Shown here: positions 52,910 through 64,000 of the stretch, in pieces | Layout of the letters: every line of letters starts with the position of its first letter | How positions within the stretch are numbered: position 1 is the first letter of the stretch | NCBI GenBank assembly: GCA_026929865.2 | Contig: CM049397.1 | Location: 29,305,698 to 29,369,697, forward strand | Source of the DNA: Hyperoplus lanceolatus | Taxonomy: Eukaryota > Chordata > Actinopteri > Uranoscopiformes > Ammodytidae | DNA: 64,000 nucleotides | Reading direction: 5' to 3' | Notes under the pieces: generated by a model | What the model was told of the DNA's origin: nothing | Databases searched by the model: none | What the model saw: only the letters and a program-made list of their open reading frames with translations | Made by a program: the position numbers and the translations under genes

Positions 52910-53088
52910 TCTACCCCTTGTGTGTTTCCCTGTCGACACATGAGACTGTTCCAGTGAAGAAAATGAAGGCGGACGAGATCAGCAGCCTGTTAGAATCGCT
53001 GGGTTTCTACAAGAGGTCCCAGAAAGGGGAAGAGGTGCCAGAGGAGTTCCAGCATTACCCCTTGCGCGCCCCCCGGGACGAGCTGTGA
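51176..53088 (+). CDS. selenoe: Selenoprotein E (fish 15-kDa selenoprotein-like, Fep15)
   Basis: This is a small ER-luminal thioredoxin-like selenoprotein of the SELENOF/SELENOM family; its substrate is unknown. Exons: 51176-51286, 51622-51698, 51967-52045, 52945-53088. They total 411 nt, 136 residues plus stop, counting one TGA as selenocysteine. Exon 1 encodes a cleavable signal peptide (MWAFLVLTLALAVVGA). Exon 2 reads APSVVG, then TGA at 51640-51642 (residue 44), then GIKKLPELHHFLMERLALY, so coding clearly continues past the TGA. Exons 3-4 give YHNLEYDSSEEKKPHLIFYN and the conserved KMKADEISSLLESLGFYKR. The protein ends in RDEL, an ER-retention signal. The single Sec without a partner Cys matches what is published for Fep15. 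The frame is open upstream of 51176, but the signal peptide supports this start. A naive gene finder would split or truncate the gene. Confidence 0.92.
51640..51642 (+). other. selenoe: Selenocysteine TGA codon of selenoe
   Basis: This in-frame TGA lies six codons into exon 2 and is flanked by Gly codons (GTC GGG TGA GGC ATA). Conserved coding continues for 92 residues beyond it, and a SECIS-like structure follows the true stop. It should be read as Sec, not stop. Confidence 0.9.
52868..52907 (+). repeat. selenoe: GT repeat before the last selenoe exon
   Basis: Twenty GT/TG units end 37 nt before the exon 4 acceptor (AG at 52943-52944), in the region where the branch point and pyrimidine tract belong. 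Confidence 0.95.
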
Positions 53089-53123
53089 CGACACCTTGTG
53101 GTCAAACTTTGCCGCTGCATCCC

Positions 53124-53201
53124 CCGGCCACATTAATGATGAGTGGGGCCCCAAGGCCAAAACCATAGGCCAGGCGCCATTCTGAGGACTCGTTGGCCCG
53201 G
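53124..53201 (+). promoter_or_regulatory. selenoe: Candidate SECIS element in the selenoe 3'UTR
   Basis: The core has ATGATGA (53136-53142), a G/C-rich stem, AAAA in the apical loop (53159-53162) and TGA (53183-53185), the arrangement needed for SBP2 binding. A basal helix can form between CCGGCCA (53124-53130) and TGGCCCGG (53194-53201) with one bulge, and an upper helix between AAGGCC and GGCC around the loop. It starts 36 nt after the stop codon. The fold was judged by eye. Confidence 0.75.
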
Positions 53202-53258
53202 TACAGCGTGCATTGTGATAGTTATTGATGTGTCACTGTGTTTTACGTGCTGAATTTA

Positions 53259-53264
53259 AATAAA
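53259..53264 (+). terminator. selenoe: selenoe polyadenylation signal
   Basis: AATAAA lies 171 nt after the selenoe stop and just past the SECIS element, giving a compact 3'UTR. It is about 645 nt before the tmem17 start codon. Confidence 0.7.
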
Positions 53265-53909
53265 AACCAGGTGTAAAGCACCATATTAATTGATTGTTAT
53301 ATTTGAGTTGATCAATGCCTTTAATGTGCACGTTTGATGATCTACTGGTCACCTGATAAGTCATTTTCTCGAGACCTCTTTCATAAAGAAAATTATTTAA
53401 AAAAAACTACTGGACTTGGCCATAAGTCACCAAGTGGGGGGAAAAGCACAGCACATATGTAGTTTCAGCAAACACTGAAAGTTATACTTCTTTTGGATAA
53501 CTATGAATACATTTCTGTGTAAACGTAAGTGAACAAGCAGTGTTAGGGTCTTCATTTTGGTGCCTTAATTGCCAATGCAAAGCCTAAAGAACTGTTAAAT
53601 TCTCTAATTATACAAACAAATTGACTGAGCATCTAAAATGGCCCCTAAATCCCTAACAAACTGCCATGCCGCTGTTTGAGCTTAATCCTCAGGCCGCCTC
53701 CTTGGCTGTAATCTGATTAGCAGTGGAGTCTGCCAGCATGCGTCTCTGTGTGTGTCCATTTGTATCTGTGCCTTCCTGCATTTGTGTACTTGTGTGATTT
53801 AGCGCGAACAAGGATTAGCAGCAGACATACAAAAATAGTTTTGCACTGTGACACTCCCTGACTCCTTGGCTCCTTGGCTCCTTGATGCACCAAGCGGCTA
53901 CTACCCACA

Positions 53910-56399
53910 ATGCCTGTGTTTTATTCCCCTGTTCCCGAGAACCTGCAGATGGGTCTGGCCTACATGGGAGGCTCTGTGTTCACCAACAACCGGACAGGAG
54001 ACAGCGACTGTCCCAGGGAAGAGGAGGACGCCTCAGGTCGGTTACTGGTTTCACAGACTGTTCGCTGCGAAAGTGCAGTTTGGTTTGCCTGCTGTAAAAT
54101 GTTAGATAACAAGAATACATTAGAATATAGTATCATAAGGACATACAGGGGGGAAAATATCTCAATTATGCTTAATTGAAAGGAATGCTGATAAAACTCA
54201 CAGTGGGGGTTGACAAAATAATGAGGGAGAACTAGCTTCAACTCTAGAACAGTTGGCTTTGAAGAGATGCTGAGTTGGCGGAGATGTTTCTGGACACATT
54301 GGTTGTATTTGAATTAAATTGTCGATTCAATTATTATTGTATGCCACTATGAGTCGGATGACTAAGTTTTGATTTTGTGACCTCATCTATACTGAATATT
54401 GTCACTATTTTTATGATTGACATTTGCAGCGTGGATAATTGAGATTATGTTAGGTCCTTTTTCGTGAGCTGTGTACATTATTTTGTCTACTTACTGTACA
54501 TCTATTTGTGCAATTTTTTTAATCCTGTCTACAATAAACAGACAAAGCAGATTGTGTAAAATGTTTCTACAATTGCGCAAAGAAAAGGTTACTTTTGGAT
54601 TTTCAATATGTTCATAATTGCGAATTGTGAATGTTCTAATTGTGAGTGTGTTTGCATAACCTTTGTATTTGTCTCGCAGTTGCCAATGAGCTGGTGTCTC
54701 ACCTTCCCCTGCAGATGCTGCTGTACTTCAACATCTTTTATTTTCCCTGTTGGTGGTTTTCTGCTGTTTTCATGTTGGAAGTAAAGGTACATTGGTCATC
54801 TTCAGTTTCACAGACTAGATTTCCATAAAACTGATAAAAAAAAATCTTTGGTCAGTTTTGACGACCTGTCATGTTGCACCATTAGAGTCATATGGAAAAG
54901 CATATAGTGAAATCAATAGGTTTATTCTGGCAACCGAGAGCATTATATGCTGTACTAAAGGCTGTCCCCATGTAAAAGGAAAAAGCAAGTTCAAGCCTAG
55001 GCAAAATAATATTATGAAATATACTTTTAATGTTCAGAAATAGCAGACGCTGTGTAAAATTCATTTCACTTAATGCCTCTGACACCGTCTAGTGGTGACA
55101 ACAAAAAAGCACCTTATGAAAACCCCCTCCTATCTAACCAGTAAATAAATTGAGGGAAAGCAGCCCGTTCAGTGGAATGCACCACTTTCTGTATAGCCAT
55201 CAGAATCATTTTGAAAGATGTTAAAAATCACATTTATCTGTGTGTTTAGGTATGGTTGCCCACTAGATAGTACATAGTTTCAAAAGTGTTATTCATTCCT
55301 CCTCCTGACATCTTGTCCGCTTTATTTCCAGTTCTGGTATCTTCCCGGGTACTACCAGTCACTGTTGGTAACTGGTATGATCCTCCTCACGGTCGTTGAA
55401 GTGGTCCGACTTTTTCTGGGCTACATTGGCAACCTCAAAGAAAAGGTAATTCAAACATCCTCTCTCAAGCACAACCTAGAGCTCTTTTATGGACTTTTAT
55501 GGTTGTCTGGATAACACAGCAGAGGAAGAGGCGGCTTAAGTATTCTCTCCGGCATGTGTAAAGAATCAGCTCACGGTTACATTTGTCTGAGTTTTTGTGC
55601 ATTCATTAATTTCTTCTTTATTTTGAGAAAAAGAGGGGGAAAAAGCAAGTGTGACAAAGCATACAAAAAGTAACCACTGCATTGTTATGGTGCATCCACA
55701 GCAAACACGTCTGGGGTGTACTATCTTGGTAGTAGTTACTAAAAATAAAATCAATAAATAAAATACCTATGTAGTAGGTAATGCATAACTATGTACACTT
55801 TTGTGAACCTTGTTGTAAAGTATTACCACAATATTTAGAAAAAAAAGAACGGTATATGTGCGAAAAGAAGCAGGAGGAAGCCAAAGCGTGTTCATTCCCA
55901 CCCCTTATTCAACTGTGTATCTCGTATAAATGTATCAGCTATAAACACCTATCTTTGCATCGCCTCCATCCACCAACCTAAATTATCTCTCTGTATTTCT
56001 CTCTCTCTCAGTGTCTCTCTCTCTCTCACTTACTCTTACTCTCTCTCCCTCTCTCTCTCTCTCCCACCCTGTCATCAGGTGCCAGAGCTGGCAGCCTTCT
56101 GGCTCCTGTCTTGCCTGTTCCAGCTGCCGGTTGTGCTGTTCTTTCTCACCGATGAAGGATTGATCATCCTGCCTCTGGAGAGAGCGGTCCACTCCCTCTA
56201 CCTCCTCTTCCTGCTGGCAGAGCTCCTGACCTCCTTCCAGGCACTGAGGACCATGACCCGCAAGCTCACCCTGCTCTTCCATCTGCGACAGTTTGGCAAA
56301 GTGGAGAGCTTTCGCCACACAGGGATAAGCCCTGTCTACGGACCACCCCACCACCGCAGTGTGCTGCCCGTGTCACCCAACAATCATATGTACCATTAA
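53910..56399 (+). CDS. tmem17: Transmembrane protein 17 (ciliary transition zone)
   Basis: TMEM17 is a component of the MKS/B9 complex at the ciliary transition zone, where it helps control which membrane proteins enter the cilium. Exons: 53910-54036, 54680-54786, 55332-55445, 56079-56399. They give 669 nt, 222 aa (human 198). The N-terminus contains the NNRTG motif before the first membrane segment. Four hydrophobic segments lie at about residues 51-75, 89-111, 120-139 and 150-172. Hallmark motifs are LPLQMLLYFN, PCWW, RLFLGYIGNLKEK and VPELAAFWLLS, all close to the human protein. The tail after FHLRQFGKVESF is longer than in human and ends HMYH; the stop codon coincides with the first bases of a MITE-like repeat. 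The start is the first ATG in frame. Fish have TMEM17 paralogues, so the exact letter suffix is open. Confidence 0.92.
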
Positions 56400-56588
56400 A
56401 GTTATAGTGCGTAACTTTTTCAGATAAATGAATGTTGGTTACATTCAAGCCATCGCCAAACGAGATGACACAAAGTTGATTAAGCCTATCAGCTCCACAA
56501 AACTCTTTCTGTATTTTTCCCTATGGCAGTGTTTACCATCTGGTGTCACTCCCTGACACTGGCACAGAAGCTCAAGAAGCGCCAATGA
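56397..56588 (+). mobile_element. Partial MITE copy in the tmem17 3'UTR
   Basis: Starting at the tmem17 stop codon, TTAAAGTTATAGTGCGTAAC matches the left end of the element at 20388-20726, and similarity runs on to AAGAAGCGCC. The right half and right inverted repeat are absent, so the copy is truncated. It would be transcribed as 3'UTR. Confidence 0.7.
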
Positions 56589-57420
56589 AATGGCATTTAA
56601 ATACATGTATATGACTATTTTGTAAAAAAAAAAACTGGGTTGTGTGTCTTGTATTTGTACTGCATTGCATTCTGGTCCTTTGAGACCAGAGCAGAAATGT
56701 ATGTGTGCCATATCTTCCTGTGCGACTTTTGGTCATAATAACTGATGTCAGTCCTTGATTGTTGCTGTTTTATGTTTTAAAAATATGAGAAAACTCTATT
56801 CTAGCCCCACTCTAAATATCGAAATATGATGTTATGTCAGGAAAACTGCCAGTAGCTGATATGCCTCTACAGGGTAATAGAGAAAAATATGCCATCAAAC
56901 AACAAAATGGGCCCTGAAAAACACAGCAGTAAATTGCCAGGAGCTGTGTCAAAGTTTTTTCCCCCAGTTTCTTTTTTTGTTATTGTTTTTTTCTATTGTT
57001 TAATGAAGATGGATGATGGCGTGCTAGAACAACATAATGGTGTTTGCCAAGACAGATTCCATTACTGTCCCCTGAGACAAGATTTTTTTTTCCTGATACA
57101 AAAGGTTTATTTTGTTTCTAGCTCGGAACCATGTGAACCTTGTGTTAAATATATATCCAATGTTATCATTAAGTTGCTGAAGTGAGATGCAGAACACAGA
57201 TTTCTCGAGGCGTGTGGGTTGAAAATGGAATAGTTAAGACCTAACTGCAGCAGAATTGTGTTAAATATTTATGACCACACAGTGGCAGTCAGCGACCAGC
57301 AGAGGGATGGGGAGTAATTTAAGAATGCTGCAAACTCCAAGGAGACCTGAGGATTATTATGCAGCACATGGACTGGTCAGGAAAGTCTCTGGCAGCACAA
57401 TAAAGGTTAGGCATGTCCAA
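56400..57420 (+). other. tmem17: tmem17 3' untranslated region (predicted)
   Basis: Non-coding sequence follows the stop. AATAAA at 57399-57404 is a plausible polyadenylation signal, giving about 1.0 kb of UTR whose first 190 nt are the truncated repeat. Earlier unusual hexamers could be used instead. Confidence 0.45.
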
Positions 57421-58896
57421 GCTTGAATATGATGTATGATGTGATATCTATGACACAGTTTGATGTCCACACTAATCGTCTTTCTCTGTTTGGATCTAAA
57501 AGGTTGCCTCTGTAGATGTTAGACTTCTTTTAACTACTGCCAGTATTTGGTGCTTTATAATAATTTTGCAGTAAGATCATATGTACAGTGTGGTGCACTG
57601 TTTAACCATCTGGTTATGAGAGGGACACAGTTTCTGTGATAGAACGCGAATTCCACTCTACTTTACATTCGGGAAACAATAAGCTGCAGTACATGCTGCA
57701 CTGTTCATGAAGAACAGAAAATGGAGAATATGCTTACCACTTCATGTAGAAGTGGGAGTACATAATAACCACACAAAAAGGTCATATATCACTGCAAATA
57801 AAAAAAGGGGGAAATCATTCAAATGTTTCAATGTTTTGGTTGTCCTTGTAGTGACAACCTGAAGACTGACAGGGTTGAAACAGCCGTGCCTTAATACAGT
57901 ACCTGAAGAAACAAAGTGGCTCTAAACCTGTGAAAGATCTTGAGGACATGATCCATATACCGTGTGTACGAATACTTTGTAACTTTAATTTAAAATGCAA
58001 CACGTCTTGAACTCTACCTGTGTGACCTTGTGAAGTGGAAGAAAAAAAAACTGCCACGGTGCAGCACTGATGATAAAGCCAACGGGTTTGATGCTTCTAG
58101 CACAAATGTAGAATGAAAGGAAACAGTTAAATGAGCAGTTTACCCAATGATTTTTTTAAATATTAGGTTCCATATCTGTGTTGCTAGGAGGAAATTGATG
58201 TCCACAGCCTGTACAAAAACATGCACATACACCATACAATTAATGAACGGTCATATTTACACTTTGTGCCTGTATAGTCATCGTCAAATGTTTATGCACA
58301 TTTAATATCTGTTTATTTCAAATTGGATTAGGCCTAATCATTTATTTTGCTAGTGGAGATTCCTCTCCTAGGTAATCACCAGATTTTTCTTCTGCCTGTC
58401 TGGCTGCTCTTTCCAGTTTATATACAGGCGGTTGGTTTTCAGTTCAGTTCCTGCGTAACCAGCTCACTTATCATGTGTAGACAGCCACCCCATTCCATAC
58501 GGTCACCATCATATCACAGCCATGCAGGCATTTACTGGGGTTTGGTTGAATGATCACAGTGAAGATATTGATGGAGTTCTGCTGTTCTTGAGAAAAAGTT
58601 TTGGATGTTTTGGATCATGATGTAAAAAATGAACTCTGAGACCCAAAGAAACACATCCAGGCCATCAATGAGTACGAACTGCAGCTGAATCGTTAATTAA
58701 AAACTATTCTGTATTACTTTAAAAATACACAGCATCAAGTGTGTTTCGATTTGACTTCTAGAGCTAAAGCTGTGTCACTCAGAATGGCATGTTAAAATAG
58801 GTTATGTGACCAAGGAAAAGTCAACATATTTTGTCCTTCTCATTTAAAGCCAAAGTGAAAACAATCACGCACAGAAAGACATTAAAAAAAGTAATT

Positions 58897-59000
58897 CTGA
58901 ACAACTCTAGCTCTCTTAAAGCTGCTGGCATCAGTTTGAGCTATGACCCTCTCAACCTCATTTGTTGGCGGCAATTACACCGACGAGTCCCAATTAATAT
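58897..59000 (+). repeat. Dispersed repeat, copy 1
   Basis: The segment from AACAACTCTAGCT to GTCCCAATTAAT recurs at 60008-60110 with roughly 85-90% identity by eye, including CAACCTCATTTGTTGGC. Copy 2 is followed by a TTAAAGGGTTAGTTCAC repeat. Confidence 0.85.
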
Positions 59001-59877
59001 TATTGTCATTTATTGATTTGATGAAAAAAACTACTCAAAGTATCTTTCAATATTTTGCCTATTTTCTCCTTCAGCTAGAATTTAATTATTGTCTAAAGAA
59101 ATATAGTAACCATTTATCAAAAAAGGAAATAACCGTCCTGATGTTGAGCTTATATATTTATCAGTGTGACACTAAAGTCTGACATGTTTTCTGTATTCCG
59201 GTATTGCTTTAATGCTCCCCACTCTCCAGAGAGAGTTGTACCTTAAACAGGACGTCGGGAGCCATTCAGCTTTGCCTGTATTGCGCTTATAATAAGTATG
59301 AACTCTATTATGTGCTGGAGGGGAAGAACATTACCCAGTTGGTGGTGAAAAAAATTGAAAAATTGGAATATAAATTCCCCCCGGAGACACAGTGGTCGCA
59401 TTGGAAGCCACTCCTCGCACCTTTTTCTTCTGATCCAAAATTGCCTTTATTTGGTGTGGTGGTGAATAATAGCTTTGGATAGTCTGGGGATATCATGTTC
59501 TTCGTGTTCACCAAACATATAGCTGTTAATCTTTAGTTTTGAAAATGCACTCCTTTACTTCTGATCAAGTTTTTTTCTCATCGTCTTTTCCAACAATACA
59601 GCCAGCGCTCGCTGAGTATGTCATCCGCTTAATTATAATTGGGTGCAGCTCAGAGGCAATCACAAAATGTGAGTGATGAGCTTGTGCTGAACACAGTCGG
59701 GAAGCAATATCCCAGACATCACAGGGACATCCTCATTCTTCAATACAGTAATCCCCTCAAAGTGAGGGGCTCACCGGCCCGGCCAAAAATTTCATCCTTT
59801 AATCCCAGGTGGTTAAACAATGAGTTTTAAAACCTCCACAAACTACAAGTCGCTAATACACACCACCAAATTATTGT

Positions 59878-60145
59878 TTAAAGGGTTAGTTCACGCAAAT
59901 GCATTACACTATGGGCCGATTTTCACCCAAAAAAACCATCAGTTTTAATTTGTAGTTCAATTCATAAGAATCCTGACATATAGACAGATATTGACAAAAT
60001 GATGCAATACAACAACTCTAGCTGTTGTAAAGCTGCAGGCATCAGTTTGATCTATGATCCTCTCAACCTCATTTGTTGGCAGTAGCTACACCGACAAGTC
60101 CCAATTAATCTTGTGTATTGATGTTAAAGGGTTAGTTCACACAAA
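59878..60145 (+). repeat. Repeat block with two TTAAAGGGTTAGTTCAC copies
   Basis: TTAAAGGGTTAGTTCACGCAAA (59878 onward) and TTAAAGGGTTAGTTCACACAAA (60125 onward) flank the second copy of the dispersed repeat. The phrase resembles a frequent teleost repeat end. Similar text follows each copy (ATGGGCC then a run toward TTTGTAGTT), suggesting a local duplication. Confidence 0.75.
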
Positions 60146-60330
60146 TACATTATGATTACGCTATGGGCCATTAGTTTAAATAAAAAAACATTTGTAGTTT
60201 AATCCATACAAATCCTTATATCAACTATTAACTTAAGTTCTTGTGATCATAAGAAATGTTCAACTTATATTTGCTTTAAAGGGCCTTTAGTTCTGTTTGA
60301 CCTGAGCTCATACAACTCACTAGGATTGAG

Positions 60331-61062
60331 GTTGGGCTAGGGTTGCAATCTACCACAAGGAAAGTCTCACGCTCAGGAAACTTACTCCACTTATTAACAT
60401 CAGTCGTGCAAAAATACCACACAAAGGATTTGATAATCGGATCAAGAGAAATCAATTTTGAGAGGGATTGCTTTTCAACGGAAGCCAGTCAATTTCTTGG
60501 CTATTTGCATTGAATTCCATTAATTTTCTGTAGGGTTAGGGTTGGGCTAGGGTTGATTCCTCCAACAAGGAAAGTCTGACACTCATGAAACTTACTCCAC
60601 TTACTAGCATCAGTCGTGCAAATATACCACCCAAAGGATTTGATTCTCTGATGAAGAGAAATACATTTTGAGAGGGGGCGCTTTTCACAGCGAGCCAGTC
60701 AATTGTTTGGCTATTGGATTCCATTCATTTTCTGTAGGATTAGGGTTGGACTAGGGTTTATATCTCCCACAAGGAAAGTCTAATGCTCATGAAACTTACT
60801 CCGCTTATTAAAATCAGTCATGCAAATATATTCACTAAAGGATAAAATTCTCGGAAGAAGAGAAATCAATTTTGAGAGGGGAGCTTTTAAGAGCAAGCCA
60901 GTCCTTTTTTGAGATATAAAGGATTTGATTCTCGGATGAAGAGAAATAAATTTTGAGAGGGGGTGCTTTTCATTTTGGGACAGTCCATTTTGGGGCTATT
61001 TACATCAAATTCCATTCATTTTCTATACGATTGGAGAAATTGGATGAAGAGAAATCCAATTT
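60331..61062 (+). repeat. Tandem repeat of about 205 bp, three and a half units
   Basis: Units begin with GTTGGGCTAGGGTT at 60331 and 60541 and GTTGGACTAGGGTT at 60745, giving periods of 210 and 204 bp. A partial unit starts near 60919. Each unit repeats CAAGGAAAGTCT, AAACTTACTCC, AAAGGATTTGAT, GAAGAGAAAT, TTTTGAGAGGG and TTTTCTGTAGG in the same order. No coding potential is shared between units. It is a small satellite-like array. Confidence 0.9.
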
Positions 61063-63460
61063 GCAGGTCTGCGATAGGAGGCAAAATCCAGTTTAATGCA
61101 GGGAAGTCAGAAAGTTGGCTTTGAAAGTAAATCCTGAGGTGCAGAATCATCCAACATGGACTTAATTCCAGTGTGTGTCATATATCAATGATGTCTCAAT
61201 TATGAAAGTGTTTTTGTTATTCACATGAACCAATTATTTGAATGATTGTCTGAATCTGAGATACTAGTAAAGAAACTTAATACCAGTAACACATCCAGAA
61301 GTGACACACTTCTGCAGGTCCCTGCTGCTCCCCTGTAATGTGTTTCCATTAGCAGCTGAGGGAATACACCACCAAGACATTAGTGTAAGCCTTAGTGGTG
61401 CAGGCCTGCAGGGAATGTCAAGCTGCGATGCCTACCTCTGAATCCTCCCGGGACATTGTTCAATTTTTCATGCTCATTTCCCCAGATATGCCTGACAGAA
61501 TAGGGCCTGGCATCTGTACAGACATGGAAATATAATAGTTGATGGGAACACATGTACTATTCTGTTTTTTGATGCCATCCCAATGACCCAGCTGCTTACC
61601 CGCTCAAATCAGATCGAGTGCCCTTTTTAAGGAAACAGAATACATATTGCCCAATTACTGGCTAAATGATATTGGGCCACGTAATTCATATCCCATTCAT
61701 AAGCCACTTAAATTGTCTATACCTTTACAGCCAGTAGCCTCTGCCCAAAAACAATTTGACATCCTAGTGGCAGGCGGGGAATATTGAAACACGGAAATTG
61801 GTGCCTGGATATTTTCAATTTGGGTCTGATTACCCGGGTGAGGGGGAATGGCAGGGCAATCCACTTCTCCTGATGGTTTAAATGGCCACTCACCATACAG
61901 TACATATGATTATTGTATCAGGAGCGACAGTATTAAATCTGCAGAGCTTAAAGACACAGGAGAATGCATTACTTCCAGGGCAAACAACCTAAAAGCTGAT
62001 AAAATTGTGTTCAACTATTTAATTTTTGCCTATATTTTGAGAGGGGATTTGAATAGAGTCATGTGCATGTTACCTGAATTTGCTCTTTCCATGAGGGAGG
62101 TCTGTTTCTCTCTGGGAGCTGCAATTGTAATATATTGAAAACCGGCAGGCTTGGTTTGCTTCTGCAATGTATATTCAGGAATAGTGTACATGTATGTAAT
62201 GCACTCTTTTTATTTACTGTCTATATTTTTACCCAAGGCTTAGGCTGAACTTCAACTAAAATTTTGTAATGCATTTGTGCTATGGTGATGTGAAAAAAAT
62301 AAGATGTTAAGTTTAAATGGTTAAAGCCTGCTAGATGATTTTGGTCAAGAACATTTTATTTATAGAGCATTATAATAATGCAATAATGCAGAAAAGTATT
62401 TGAATGCCTTGGTGGCTGAATGGTTACTGCACATGCCATATGCGATATTTGACGCATGACATATGGCAATCACCCTAAAATAAATGTCAAAAAGTGGGGC
62501 AACAGGAGGTCATTCATGTACCAGGGTGCACAGACATGTAATAAATATTGCATCTTCGTAGACGGACACAACTTCAAAACATTAGCATTACACCAAATGA
62601 AGAGGCAGAGGGCACATTGCAAACATACATGAATCAAGAAGATATTGACCATCTTCAATGTGCCTCCCAAACACATAGGTCATGACTCTACATGACTCCC
62701 CTTTCTCATTAAGACCTGGAGCGAGGTCCAATATCAGAACAGTTACTTCAATTCTGTTCACAGTGGCATCAACTATCTATATGGTCTTTCAAAGGCTGGC
62801 CTTTCATGAGACATGCAGCTCAGTTGACCAATGGTAAACTCCAACACTTGTGTGTTTCTCTGTATACTTGCTGGGACCCAGTCCATTATGATAGTTTTAT
62901 TGTTTTTAATGATTTTATCCAAGACTCCCTAGAAAACTGTGTTGATATTGAGTGGATTATCACTGTGAAATGAAGTTAACAGAAACTGAATTGCTCCACA
63001 AACATCAGAAAGGTCAAACTTTCAAATTAAGTAGCTTCAAACATGTTGTCAATCTATGTCTATAAAACATTAGGCCTTAATGTTTTAAAATTAAGAAATT
63101 AAAATATAACATGCAGTGGGAGGGTAGAGTTCCCTGGAAACAGAGACGTTGTTGGCATCTTATTCCGGTCCGTCTATTCTCTTCTGTACAAACAGATATC
63201 TGGCCAGGATTCTTGCCAGCAAACACAGGCCCTCCATCCAACCATCCAGAGTTAGGATTAGCACATCCCCATTATTGATTCATTTTTACTACACCATAAA
63301 AGCCATCCATGTGCCTGTGACACCCCTTGACTCCAACTCTACAAATAGAAGTCATTTCTGTAACACTTAATGTGTGGGGAAAACGAGACCATTGTGAAAC
63401 ACAGCTAATTTAGTCGTAGTTAAGGACAATGCAAACAATAGAATAAACTGACAGATGCAT

Positions 63461-63945
63461 TAAAGGTGCTGTAAGCGGAATGGTTATTTTAGCTAACTTC
63501 CTGTAAGTAACTGCAGTTAGCAGTCCCCTTGCTCGTCCCTACGTCACCACATTAATACACTGTGGTCTTCAAGCAGCAAGTTATCTAGCATCATCTCAGA
63601 TCCATAAGAGTGATAAAAACATGATAAAAACCATCAAAACAGACATTGAGAAGGATTTTTACCTGGTCTGCCATTGTAGGCGCATAAACATTCACCCGTC
63701 TGTCACTCAGGCGTGCACCGGCAGTGAGACATTGAGTGAGACGGGTGTGGGTTTGTAGCGTTCTCTCTTGTGATTGGATATTAATTTCGGGATCCTCCGA
63801 AAAGTTTATTAGCCGATTACATGCAGAGCAGCTGACTGAGAAATCGGCTTTATGAAACGCGGACAATAGGAAAGTGATCACTGTATGAATAAAGTGCGAT
63901 TTTACACTTATATTAACATAAATAAACCGCTTACTTCACCTTTTA
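63461..63945. mobile_element. Inverted-repeat element (MITE) near the right edge
   Basis: TAAAGGTGCTGTAAGCGGAA at the left matches, as reverse complement, AACCGCTTACTTCACCTTTTA at the right with a few differences. The element is about 485 bp with no transposase. No clear target duplication is visible, so the borders may be off by a few bases. Confidence 0.6.
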
Positions 63946-64000
63946 GCTGCAGTGGATAATAATTTGGTGACCTTTCAGTCAAAGGACAATTACAACAATT

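Larger units (their letters stand above)
57421..64000. other. Intergenic, repeat-rich right end
   Basis: No gene is supported. Contents are a duplicated segment of about 100 bp (58897-59000 and 60008-60110), two copies of a TTAAAGGGTTAGTTCAC repeat, a tandem array with a period of about 205 bp (60331-61062) and an inverted-repeat element near the edge (63461-63945). The stretch 61100-63450 is A/T-rich without recognisable structure. Confidence 0.6.

Overview
The window is vertebrate nuclear DNA, almost certainly from a ray-finned (teleost) fish. The genes are split by GT-AG introns. Long CA/GT microsatellites and short terminal-inverted-repeat elements are common. One gene (selenoe, formerly Fep15) belongs to a selenoprotein family known only from fish. 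There are no bacterial features such as operons or CRISPR arrays.

Four protein-coding genes can be assembled exon by exon, and in each the exon phases close. (1) prodh, mitochondrial proline dehydrogenase, on the minus strand from 19535 to 7706: 14 coding exons, 641 aa. (2) scarf2, scavenger receptor class F member 2, on the plus strand from 22293 to 37917: 11 coding exons, about 944 aa, with signal peptide, EGF-like repeats, one membrane segment and a long Ser/Pro/Lys-rich tail. (3) selenoe, an ER-luminal selenoprotein, on the plus strand from 51176 to 53088: four exons, 136 aa, an in-frame TGA read as selenocysteine, an RDEL ending and a candidate SECIS element in the 3'UTR. (4) tmem17, a four-pass ciliary transition-zone protein, on the plus strand from 53910 to 56399: four exons, 222 aa.

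Layout: 1-6.7 kb is non-coding apart from one possible isolated minus-strand exon near 0.8-1.0 kb. From 6.7 to 19.6 kb lies prodh, whose introns hold a dead LINE fragment sitting inside an ATCT microsatellite and a 376-bp DNA element with a perfect 9-bp target duplication. From 19.6 to 22.3 kb is the shared upstream region of the head-to-head prodh/scarf2 pair. From 22.3 to 40.4 kb is scarf2 with a 2.4 kb 3'UTR. From 40.4 to 51.2 kb is intergenic, with a TTAA-flanked piggyBac-like element and large CA/GT arrays. From 51.2 to 57.4 kb are selenoe and tmem17 in tandem. From 57.4 to 64 kb is intergenic and repeat-rich, including a roughly 205-bp tandem repeat.

The genes do not form one pathway. 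Human PRODH and SCARF2 both lie in 22q11.21, so their neighbourhood here looks like partly conserved synteny. The most notable biology is the selenocysteine gene and the small transposons that lie in introns or touch a stop codon. I found no wholly unknown multi-gene system.
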